Of a stretch of DNA of 64,000 bases, positions 32,801-44,082 are shown one piece after another. The notes beneath the pieces are model-generated. The model was not told the DNA's origin and did not search any database. It worked only from the letters and a program-made list of their open reading frames with translations. Each line of letters begins with the position of its first letter. Position 1 is the first letter of the stretch. The stretch is taken from NCBI GenBank assembly GCA_025526915.1, contig JAHLKH010000033.1, forward strand, positions 119,514 to 183,513, given 5' to 3'. The translations under genes were made by a program, and so were the position numbers. The stretch is from Entophlyctis helioformis (lineage: Eukaryota; Chytridiomycota; Chytridiomycetes; Chytridiales; Chytriomycetaceae).

Positions 32801-33613
32801 GGATCGCCCGAGCGCTGGGACAAGTACGTGCCACAGGCTCTGCTCGCGCTGCGCACGCGGCGCCACGAGGTCACGGGCTACTCGCCGTTCTACTTGCTGT
32901 TTGGAGTCGAGCCGCGCCTACTCGGAGATGACAGCCTGCCGCATGAGTACGATCCCAAGGACTGGCAGGACATGGCCGCCTGGACCGCCCGCGGTCTCGA
33001 TGAGGTCGGTCTTGCACGCCAGGCCGCGTACGTGCGATCGCAGGCTCAGGCCAAACGCATGGAGGAGCGCTACAACACGACGCACACGGTGCAAGCAGAT
33101 CGGTTTGTCGTGGGCGAGTACGTCAAGCAGAAGCATCACGACAAGACCAAGTTTGAGCTCTCGTGGACCGGGCCATACATTGTGCAGGAGGTCGGGCCCA
33201 ACGACACGTACCGATTGATGCGCGCCAACGGATCCATGCTCGAGAATCTTGTCAATGGCGACCACCTCGCACCATACTACAGCCCGCAGACAGACGTGTT
33301 CTATGGAGGAGCGTCCAATCAGCCGCTCACGCCGGTTCCAGCAGCAGCGGCCGCTCCGCCACGCATCGCGGCACCAGCACCTGCCGTTACTGGCATTCAG
33401 CGCGACACGCGCGGCGTTCCCATCGTGCAACGCGCTCGCCCGGCCTTGTCGTCTGCGGACGTGACGTCCTCTAGGAAGGGAGGAATGTTACGGGCTCAGC
33501 CGCCTAGCTCGGTGGATCGCCTCCAGGGGGATGCGCCTCTCGATGTCTCAGGATTGGACATGAGACTCGGCCATTCGGCCGAGGGGCGCAACCCACAGTT
33601 GGGGCGCGCCTAG
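29825..33613 (+). CDS. pol: Retrotransposon Pol polyprotein (protease, RT, RNase H, integrase)
   Basis: A 1262-residue frame from the first ATG at 29825. The open frame actually starts at 29729, directly after the gag TGA and in the gag frame. Domains in order: Pro-rich linker; aspartic protease (LGDSGAGANFVGL); reverse transcriptase from about residue 270 with VDYRALNQQT, the LDMQSGYQQV strand and the catalytic YLDDILVYA; RNase H (WTDASQDAVGG, TDHQPLTWL); integrase with the zinc-binding HRTLGHMG...CSVCQLHE, then D, D and E residues in VDIVQD, ITDRANVF and HPRTNGAVERMH; GPY/F-like WTGPYIVQEV. The last 43 codons lie inside the 3' LTR. Translation by UGA readthrough is inferred. Confidence 0.95.
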   Translation: MKPAPPVLPAPPVPAAEPVTPAPPAPPAPPMPMPKRSFADVVAGRSGASFFKLDFAPSARPLRRFSVAIGSVSATALGDSGAGANFVGLRLYQQLVAKGLVETHQLPRGVPLRLGDGSDDITLSKACVFELQTPDGQSLGRLDAFVAPIDEHHDLVLGLPWLEAVRAEWRFGRDGQLCANTPRGPVAMADAKASSPPASLAASAVELMSYDQFKRANKRGEIEWAVSLFELAATPEEDGSFPEWVETLRREFPGVLPPAGSKLKISKELAQLGEHGMHRIELLDSTPVKRQAYRMSPRELDEVRKQLIALLEAGVIRPSSSPWSLPILFVKKKDGTLRMCVDYRALNQQTKADATGLPRIDDNLDRLYGMRRFAVLDMQSGYQQVPMAEDSVQYTAFNTRYGQFEYLAMPFGLRNAPATYQRMMNRVLEGLVDSICVVYLDDILVYAADDQQLQERVRAVFERLAKYGLVANAKKCRFGLDEVEYCGHLVSAAGIRPDPRKLEAIASWPVPKELVQLQSFMGLCNYYRRFVRDYGRIAIPLNRLTRKDVPFAMGPDEMAAFQALKDALVSAPVCAAPDFSKPMHVWTDASQDAVGGVLSQDHGKGHQPIAFLSHKLSPAERNYSATEREAMAVIHALRTWRCYVDGVRTIVHTDHQPLTWLKGLDRPGPRQWGWQLEFEHYGPSLEYTPGKWQPADAPSRRTDLPEPAVPIIDADPYGIRADAVQLHPLEAAPAAPPQLDPERDWPMHALQFKLNNTVPPGLSPRHTALISQQNRLFVLRDDTLQRRVMVNGKEFVVPFIVSTERDAIMDKFHRTLGHMGAASLYGVLQTRYWWPNMEAELIEFVRRCSVCQLHETPAPSVRNPLHPLEPAALPFERWGVDIVQDLPATADGNTQLFTAIDYATRWVVAKAYPNRDATTAAKFIYEEILCQFGAPREIITDRANVFTNDGLREYLKLQATNHLPSTPYHPRTNGAVERMHRSLNAILTKLCAGSPERWDKYVPQALLALRTRRHEVTGYSPFYLLFGVEPRLLGDDSLPHEYDPKDWQDMAAWTARGLDEVGLARQAAYVRSQAQAKRMEERYNTTHTVQADRFVVGEYVKQKHHDKTKFELSWTGPYIVQEVGPNDTYRLMRANGSMLENLVNGDHLAPYYSPQTDVFYGGASNQPLTPVPAAAAAPPRIAAPAPAVTGIQRDTRGVPIVQRARPALSSADVTSSRKGGMLRAQPPSSVDRLQGDAPLDVSGLDMRLGHSAEGRNPQLGRA
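33473..33485 (+). other. Polypurine tract
   Basis: AGGAAGGGAGGAA lies immediately before the 3' LTR and is the expected plus-strand priming site. It overlaps the end of pol. Confidence 0.85.
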
Positions 33614-33800
33614 ACGCCACAAGTTGTTTCGGGCTGTTGCCTCATGTCGAGTGTGTTAGGCCGCGTACTTAAAGCGTGCCTTGCCCTGCGTGCAGTCGGC
33701 TCTAAGCGTATCTGACCGACTGCACAGGTTCGGCCTTGAATGCTACCACGTGTGTGTAATGAAGCGTATCTGACCGACTGCACAGACTTGGCCCGCTACA
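33486..33800 (+). repeat. 3' LTR
   Basis: 315 bp, identical by eye to the 5' LTR. Its first 128 bp encode the C-terminus of Pol. It is followed by the 4-bp target duplication AAGC. Confidence 0.95.
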
Positions 33801-34048
33801 AAGCAACTCTTCTCCACTGACACTATGAACCCGACCGCTCACATGCAGACACTAGCCACTCTGTTGGTTGCCGCTTGTACCGCATCGCAGCAGATCCGCT
33901 TGCTGGAGCAAGACGCCGTGGCCAGATGGCTGCCAGACTGCCCCCGCATCGCACTCGCATTGCCGTCGCATCGCAATGCCGAGGCAGCCATGGGCCCAAA
34001 GCATCCGCACGGCGCTGATCTGCGCTTTCCCCAGCAGCCACAACCGCC
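33801..34048. other. Gap between retrotransposon and methyltransferase
   Basis: Upstream region of the methyltransferase gene. A 75-codon open frame (33825-34052) is present but shows no family features and overlaps the methyltransferase start; it is not called. Confidence 0.5.
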
Positions 34049-35225
34049 ATGACCGCCGACTGTGAATCGTCGCAGTCGCCATCGCAGACAGCGGCTCAGA
34101 CAGCGGCACAGACAGCGACGCCCAAGCAGCGCAACACCGTCTACGACGACGACGACTTTGACTCGGCCAAGTACAGCCAGTACAGGCCCACGTACCCGCC
34201 GTCGCTGCTCGACCTTGTGCTTGCCTTCCACCGTCGCCACGGTCAGTCCCGCGTCCATCGTGCATGCCCTGCCCTGCCCTGCCCTGCACCCTGGTCGTGG
34301 CTGTTCCGACTAACGGCCGCTCGCCGTGCAGATGGCGCTGCGCTGGACTTGGCTATCGATGTGGCCACTGGCACCGGCCAGACTGCCCTTGCGCTCGCAG
34401 ACGTCTTTACACAGGCAAGCCGCTCGTGCACTGCACGCACATCTGACTCATGGCGATCCACTGACAACGACCGTGTTGCAGGTGGTTGGCACCGACATCA
34501 GCGCAACCATGCTCAGGTCGGCTGCCAAACACCCCAGCGTCGAGTACAGGGTCGCCACGGCAGAGACGTTTGTCAGCCAGGGCGTGATCGCGCCAGAGTC
34601 GGTGGACCTGATCGCCGTGTCGACGGCCGCGCACTGGTTCGACATGGCCCCCTTCTACGACCAGTGCTTCAAGGCGATCAAGCCGTCGGGCACGGTCGCC
34701 GTGTGGGCCTATCTGCATTTTGAGGTGCACGGCTTCCCCGAGATCACCCGCCTGCACCACGAGTACTCGGAGGTGTTCCTGGCCGACTACTGGGACAAGC
34801 GTCGCGACCGTCTGGACCGTCGCTACACCGACGACGACTTTATCCACACGCCGTTCCCCGTGTTCCAGCGGTAAGAGACTGCCCGTCTGCCAGCCTCTGC
34901 CATCCAGCCGGGACGCTGATCTTGACATTTATCGATGCTAACGCCTGCCATTGCGATGCACTCTGCACAGTCTGGTCGTGCCGCAGGACAATGCAGCCGT
35001 GTCCATGACAAAGACGTGGCCGCTGACGCCATTCGCGGCTACCTGCGCACGTGGTCGGCTTACAAGACATACAAGGAGAGACATCCCACCGAGCCCGACC
35101 CGGTGGACGTCTTTTGCGACCAGATGATGAAGATCATCGGCACGGACTCGATGGACGCCGAGCTCACGCTGACCTGGCCCCTCGTTGTCCTGCTCATGAA
35201 AAAGAGCGTGACGGACGCTGCGTGA
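34049..35225 (+). CDS. Class I SAM-dependent methyltransferase (trans-aconitate methyltransferase-like)
   Basis: A methyltransferase-11 family enzyme resembling fungal trans-aconitate/CRG1-type methyltransferases. Exons are 34049-34241, 34332-34414, 34482-34870 and 34997-35225 (297 residues). Motif I is AIDVATGTGQTA, motif II VVGTDISATML, and post-motifs VDLIAVSTAAHWFD and IKPSGTVAVWAY. The C-terminal GYLRTWSAYKTYKE is characteristic of the family. Intron 2 uses a GC donor (CAG/GCAAGC). The fourth exon is uncertain. Splicing at CACAG 34970 would encode the more family-like LVVPQDNAAVSMTKTWPL but needs a one-base shift to rejoin; splicing at 34996 keeps the frame but loses that stretch. Substrate is unknown. 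Confidence 0.82.
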
Positions 35226-35826
35226 CGAGCCGTACGCGGACACGTATGGATCTGTTGATGCGTTGTTTGTGTGAATGAAAGTGACGCGCGTTCATGTACG
35301 AGTCGGCGTTACAGCACACGTCATGTCGGAGTTGGCGCACCGGAATGCGAGGGGATGCGAGGGGATGCGAGGGGATGCGCGCGGCAGCCGTGTGTGCAAC
35401 AAACACAGCGGTGGCGGCGACTCTGGGCCGCCGCTGCCCAAGCCCGTTGGGAAGGGCGAGCAACGGCAGTGCGGCGGCGTGTGCAAGCAAGGTGGCTCCG
35501 TGCCGCCACGCGCCGTCCGCTTCTTCCCCTGCTCTCTGCACAACACACACAGCGACGGCGCTGACCAGCAACGACGCAGACGCAGCAGACAGCAGCAGAC
35601 AGCAGCAGACAGCCAGCAGCAGCCAGCAGACAGCAGTCTTGTACGTTGGCGCATTTCGGTGTCAGATGCAGGCTCTCGCTGACACGTCCTTGGCTGTATC
35701 TGCGTCCTGCTGCATGCCCTGCTGCACCCGACAGAGCTCCACCGTCTGTTTCTGCGACCGCTGGCCAAGTCGCTTTGACTGCACGCACGGAACAGGGCCA
35801 GCATTCGGTATCTGCCCTCGCGGCGG
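35226..35826. other. Intergenic stretch with short repeats
   Basis: Six hundred bases between a plus-strand stop and the next plus-strand start. It holds a 10-bp tandem repeat (ATGCGAGGGG, three copies at 35345-35374) and CAGCAGACAG-type repeats near 35580-35635. No gene is seen, and it probably contains the promoter of the following gene. Confidence 0.6.
35345..35374. repeat. 10-bp tandem repeat, 3 copies
   Basis: Three perfect copies of ATGCGAGGGG in the intergenic region, followed by a partial fourth copy. Confidence 0.85.
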
Positions 35827-35844
35827 TTGCACGCATTGAACGCC

Positions 35845-38800
35845 ATGTCGTCGCTGCCGTCTCCAAGCGCTCCGGTCTTGGATGCGACCGCGACCGCGAC
35901 CGCTTCTCGACCTGCACAACCGAGCACTGCCAGCACTGCAAGCACGCCGCGTCCCTCAGCGCTGCCTTCATCGCCAGCGGGCGAGTCGGCACCTGCACCC
36001 AACACAAACACCAACACGCCGGCATCGGCATCGACGTCGACATCGACATCGACCCTCACGTCATTCGCCTTTGTTGCATGCGCATTCGCGCTGACCGTGG
36101 CCGTGCTGCTCGCAGCGTATCTGGTTTACATGCGGGTCGTTCATAGGCGGCAGCCTCTTGCAGCCTTGCTCGATCTCGTGCCTTGCTGCACCGGCCGACG
36201 CCGCAATCCGTTCTACCGCCAGTCCGACGCATCCTCGCTCGCCCCGAACGGCCTGCCGTTTGGTGCTCGCAGCAGCCGCCTTCCCGATGGCCCGCCTCGG
36301 CCACGAGCCACACTCGCCGAGGCGTCTGCTGCGGCTGCCGCTGCCGCTGCAATCGTCTACGGGAGCGACATGAGCCAGCACGGCAACGCAGGCAACGCGG
36401 GCAACGCGGACAAGCGGACGCGAGAGCATGGGCAAGCAGGCGGCCTCGGCGGCAGCGACAGCGTGTCCATCGCCATGCGGCCGACGCTCAAGGTGTCCTC
36501 GGGGTCGCTGTCGTCAGCATCCTCGTTTCCGTCCGTGCCGTTCTCTGCCCCGGCCGCCCACATCGACGGCGACGGCGACGGCGCTGCTTCTCCACGTGCC
36601 ACCACCACCACCACAACCTCCAAAGGCGTCATTTTGGACAACCGCGTCGTTGCACCAGCCGTCGGACTTGGCTCGCCAGCGCCACTCATCACCTTTGCGC
36701 CTCCACCCGCACCATCGCCTGCATCTCCTGCACCACTTCTTGCACGACCTCCTTCTCGCTTTCCCATCTCTCGCCCGCACACCACCATCACCACCACCAC
36801 CATCACGAGCCCACACACACACAGCGCGTACATGACCAAGTCTGGCTTTGGCCATCAGCGCCAGCCAAGCGAGAGCCTCGACACCGCCCACTCCAGATCA
36901 AACGTGCGCATGTCGTTTGTGAGTCTGGGCGGCGAAAGCGTCGTTTCGAGCGTGATGCCATCGCACGCTGGCAGCCAGAACGGCCACTTTGGAGTCCCGC
37001 CACCAATGCCGGACCCGATGCAGGCCTACCAGTACACCTCGGTGGCCATGCAGCCCATGCACGGCAGCGGCTCTGCATTGCAATCCCCAATGCCGGCCGT
37101 CCCAGCATCTGCACATTCGCTTACGAGCCCGCACACGATCAACGCGCAGACGCACGACCGCAGCAAGCCACTGAATCTGCTCAGAGACAAGGACGCTGAT
37201 CTTGGTGCAGGCTTCAGCAGTCTGCGGCAGTCTCTCATCCCCATGTCATCCGTCATCCACATCGAAGAGGAAAGCGTCATGGTGCCTGCCGTGTCCCGTA
37301 GTGCCAGTCGCAGCGGTGCAGGGGCCAGTTTTGTCATGCGATCAGAGTCGTCCGGTTTTCTGCAGTCTGGCGACAACAGCGCCAAAGGTGGCTTGGCACC
37401 AAAGCCAGCCATTACCAATCCGCACTTGAGCCGCGTCGCCACGCTGGACTCGCCGCGTATGAGCAGCGCGCCAGCCGCACCGAGCGCGTCACGCAAGCCA
37501 CCAAGACCAACGACCCAGTCTGGATCGGTCAGTGCATGGGTCGACTCGGTCAACCAGTCCACCATGTCCATCTACCCGCCTCCCTCCAGAGCATCTGCTA
37601 GCTCATCTGGCCCATCCAGATCTGGCTCTGGCTCTGACGTTCCAAAGCGCCGTTCGTCCCATCCAAAACACGCACCATCGTCAACTGCGCCACAAAAGCA
37701 GCAGCAGCAGCAGCAGCCGTCTGCACAAACACCCATCTCGCCACCGTCCACATCCCCGTCCCGTGACCGTGCACTGCCGGCACCAACTACCACATCGAGC
37801 TCGTCGGCATTCCAGCATCCCGAAAGCAAGGTTATCTCGCCTCCCTCCACTCCAAAGTACCGCAAGCCGCCGGCAATCATCACCGATCTGCAGTCTCTCT
37901 CCCGAGACAAGAGCCAGGCTGCCAGCCAACCCGTCAGTCAACGTCCAGCCTCGCAGGATCGCCACCTGGATCGTCATGAGGAGCAGACTGGAGACCAACG
38001 AGATGGACTGAGCAGAAGCCGCAGCCGATCTCGTAGTCGAAGCCGAAGCCAAAGTCGCGCAGCAGGCCATACCGACTCAAGCCCTTCGAGCAGTGCTCTT
38101 GAAGCAAATCCAAAGGTAGCAACAGACAGCAGCAAGGCCGGCAAGACGGAGACGGCTATCATGAGCAACGACGCGCTTGCTGCAAGCCACAGCATGACGA
38201 TACAGGCTGCCAGCCAATCCGTGCTTCTTGACCAGCCAGTCGCCCGTATGTTTGCATCGCCTGTCCGAAATTCGCCTGCCACGGCTCTGCTGCCATACGG
38301 TGCCTTCTCCAGTCCAACTGCCGTCAAACTCGACGCGTTTGCCACGGCTTCCAAAGTGCAACAGCCAGCATCGACTCTGTCCAGATCCAACAGCACGCGC
38401 AGTCGTGGTCGTTCAGCTGCAACAAATGACCAGCCACCTGCGTCATCGGCAAAGCCACCACTGCCCAAGACAAAGACATCCGCGCCGTCTTCAAAGGCAA
38501 GCCTGCTGTCCGACAGCGGCAGCAAAGACGGCACCATGACGAGCACATCCAGCAAATCAAGCACAGGAAGCGCACTCGCACTATCGCAGGAGATCCCCAA
38601 GCCAGCGCAGATGGCAGCACCCGTGTTCCCCGTCAGAGTCAGCAGCCTTGAGATTGCAATGATCAAGGAAGAGATTCGCGCATTGCAGTCGCAGCCGGAC
38701 GCCGTTGTTGGGCAGGCTGCTCGCCAGGCTATGAGCGGCTCACACGCACCGGCTATCGGGACGCCGTCATATCTTTCGCCGGATCAGCCCAAAGTACGCC

Positions 38801-39897
38801 CAACCCCGCTGTTGACGCCATTGTCAATGACCAACACACAGCCTCCATCATCGGCCCAGCTGCAGGATCAGCAGATTGAGCAGCAGTCTGAACAGGCGTT
38901 GCAGCAGCAGGAGCAGCCGCAGCCGCAGCAAGCCAACAGCGAGATGGTCGGATCACCAAGCGAGGCAAACTCGCCAAGCCTGCCGTCGATCGACATGTCC
39001 CAAGACCCGCTAGCACAACGTGGACAGGCGATCGAGTTCATCAAGCACGCGTCGCTCAAGCGGACCGCAGGCTCATTGACTCGCCGCATGCTGCCAGACG
39101 ACGTGAACCACACTCCGCAGCCACTCTCAGCGCAGCAGCCAGAGAGCCAAGCGGCACCGACCGGCACATGGATGTCCCGCACGCCTTTCCTGCCTCTCAG
39201 GATTCAGGCTACACCGGATGTGGCGACATACACGATGCCCCAACACGTGCAAGTGATCGCGTCTCGCTTCTCGCACCAGTCGGTCACACCGTCTATCCAG
39301 ATCGTGTCGCCCATCGACCAGATGAGCCCAGGCTTGGAGGTCCTGGTCGAGTCGCCCACATCTCCCGGAGGCTTTGAGTTTGCGCAGCGGAAATCATCGA
39401 TCGCATCCATGTCTGACCCGATGGCGCATATGGCACGGCTGTCGACGCAGCACCACCAACGGCAGCTTCGGTTCCAGCGGCCGCGGACGTTTCTGCGACC
39501 CAAATCGCCTGTACAGCTGGATTTGACGATGATGACGGTGGACTCGGAGGTCGACGCGGACGGCACCATCGATCGGCGCGGCAGTACGGCCGAACCTTTT
39601 CTGCTCAAGGCACTCGGCGCGAGCTGTGAGACGGCCAAGCCAGGTGATGGCGGCGATGCTATAGCGGATCTCGGCAGTGTCCCTGCATCTGTCATTGCGC
39701 AGGCAGGGGCTGCTGATGGCATTGATACACCGGACGCGGATGCACAGGGGCTCATGGCGGACAAGTCATTGCACTTTGATCAGCCGTCCTTTGCACACAA
39801 TCGGACAGCAAGCGAGACGAGTTTCTCCGTGACCATGATGCAGGAAGCCATCAGGCTGCTCACCAGCAACCGATCTGTCCCCGCTGCCGCACAGTAG
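35845..39897 (+). CDS. Large single-TM, Ser/Pro/Gln-rich protein, about 1350 aa
   Basis: A single-exon frame. An in-frame ATG also exists at 35827, but 35845 (MSSLPSPSAPVLDA) is a reasonable start. A Ser/Thr/Pro-rich N-terminus of about 70 residues is followed by one strong membrane span (FAFVACAFALTVAVLLAAYL, about 73-95) with a basic flank (YMRVVHRR). A 1250-residue cytoplasmic-type disordered tail carries poly-Gln, poly-Ser, an RS run (SRSRSRSRSRSRSQSR), and a few more ordered stretches (SLEIAMIKEEIRALQ; GQAIEFIKHASLKRTAGSLT). The layout resembles wall-sensor or signalling-scaffold proteins, but no domain is recognised. No introns over 4 kb, unlike its neighbours. Confidence 0.7.
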   Translation: MSSLPSPSAPVLDATATATASRPAQPSTASTASTPRPSALPSSPAGESAPAPNTNTNTPASASTSTSTSTLTSFAFVACAFALTVAVLLAAYLVYMRVVHRRQPLAALLDLVPCCTGRRRNPFYRQSDASSLAPNGLPFGARSSRLPDGPPRPRATLAEASAAAAAAAAIVYGSDMSQHGNAGNAGNADKRTREHGQAGGLGGSDSVSIAMRPTLKVSSGSLSSASSFPSVPFSAPAAHIDGDGDGAASPRATTTTTTSKGVILDNRVVAPAVGLGSPAPLITFAPPPAPSPASPAPLLARPPSRFPISRPHTTITTTTITSPHTHSAYMTKSGFGHQRQPSESLDTAHSRSNVRMSFVSLGGESVVSSVMPSHAGSQNGHFGVPPPMPDPMQAYQYTSVAMQPMHGSGSALQSPMPAVPASAHSLTSPHTINAQTHDRSKPLNLLRDKDADLGAGFSSLRQSLIPMSSVIHIEEESVMVPAVSRSASRSGAGASFVMRSESSGFLQSGDNSAKGGLAPKPAITNPHLSRVATLDSPRMSSAPAAPSASRKPPRPTTQSGSVSAWVDSVNQSTMSIYPPPSRASASSSGPSRSGSGSDVPKRRSSHPKHAPSSTAPQKQQQQQQPSAQTPISPPSTSPSRDRALPAPTTTSSSSAFQHPESKVISPPSTPKYRKPPAIITDLQSLSRDKSQAASQPVSQRPASQDRHLDRHEEQTGDQRDGLSRSRSRSRSRSRSQSRAAGHTDSSPSSSALEANPKVATDSSKAGKTETAIMSNDALAASHSMTIQAASQSVLLDQPVARMFASPVRNSPATALLPYGAFSSPTAVKLDAFATASKVQQPASTLSRSNSTRSRGRSAATNDQPPASSAKPPLPKTKTSAPSSKASLLSDSGSKDGTMTSTSSKSSTGSALALSQEIPKPAQMAAPVFPVRVSSLEIAMIKEEIRALQSQPDAVVGQAARQAMSGSHAPAIGTPSYLSPDQPKVRPTPLLTPLSMTNTQPPSSAQLQDQQIEQQSEQALQQQEQPQPQQANSEMVGSPSEANSPSLPSIDMSQDPLAQRGQAIEFIKHASLKRTAGSLTRRMLPDDVNHTPQPLSAQQPESQAAPTGTWMSRTPFLPLRIQATPDVATYTMPQHVQVIASRFSHQSVTPSIQIVSPIDQMSPGLEVLVESPTSPGGFEFAQRKSSIASMSDPMAHMARLSTQHHQRQLRFQRPRTFLRPKSPVQLDLTMMTVDSEVDADGTIDRRGSTAEPFLLKALGASCETAKPGDGGDAIADLGSVPASVIAQAGAADGIDTPDADAQGLMADKSLHFDQPSFAHNRTASETSFSVTMMQEAIRLLTSNRSVPAAAQ

Positions 39898-40042
39898 CTG
39901 TCCACTGTCTTTGTGCCATCTTTTGTTCAACTTTCCTCTTTATTGTCGTTATTCTGATCTGCCTTTCATCATCAGCAATGAACACTTGTCTGCATACACT
40001 TGCGCGTCTGTCCACGCATCGCATGCATCCGTGTCGTTACAT

Positions 40043-44045
<4,003 letters not shown>

Positions 44046-44082
44046 TCCACTGACGCGATTGGGGCAAACTTGTATTGCCATT

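Larger units (their letters stand above)
28017..33800 (+). mobile_element. Intact Ty3/gypsy LTR retrotransposon
   Basis: A 5784-bp element with two 315-bp LTRs (28017-28331 and 33486-33800) that appear identical base for base and begin TG and end CA. A 4-bp direct repeat AAGC flanks it (28013-28016 and 33801-33804). Order inside: primer site, gag, pol (protease, reverse transcriptase, RNase H, integrase), polypurine tract. The order RT-RNaseH-IN and the GPY/F-like end of integrase place it in Ty3/gypsy (Metaviridae). No chromodomain or env-like frame is seen. All frames are open, so it looks young and potentially active. It is inserted immediately upstream of tRNA-Arg, as Ty3 does. Confidence 0.95.

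Noticed and set aside
33825..34052. 75-codon open frame between the retrotransposon and the methyltransferase
   Set aside because: No family features, overlaps the methyltransferase ATG, and is probably upstream sequence.
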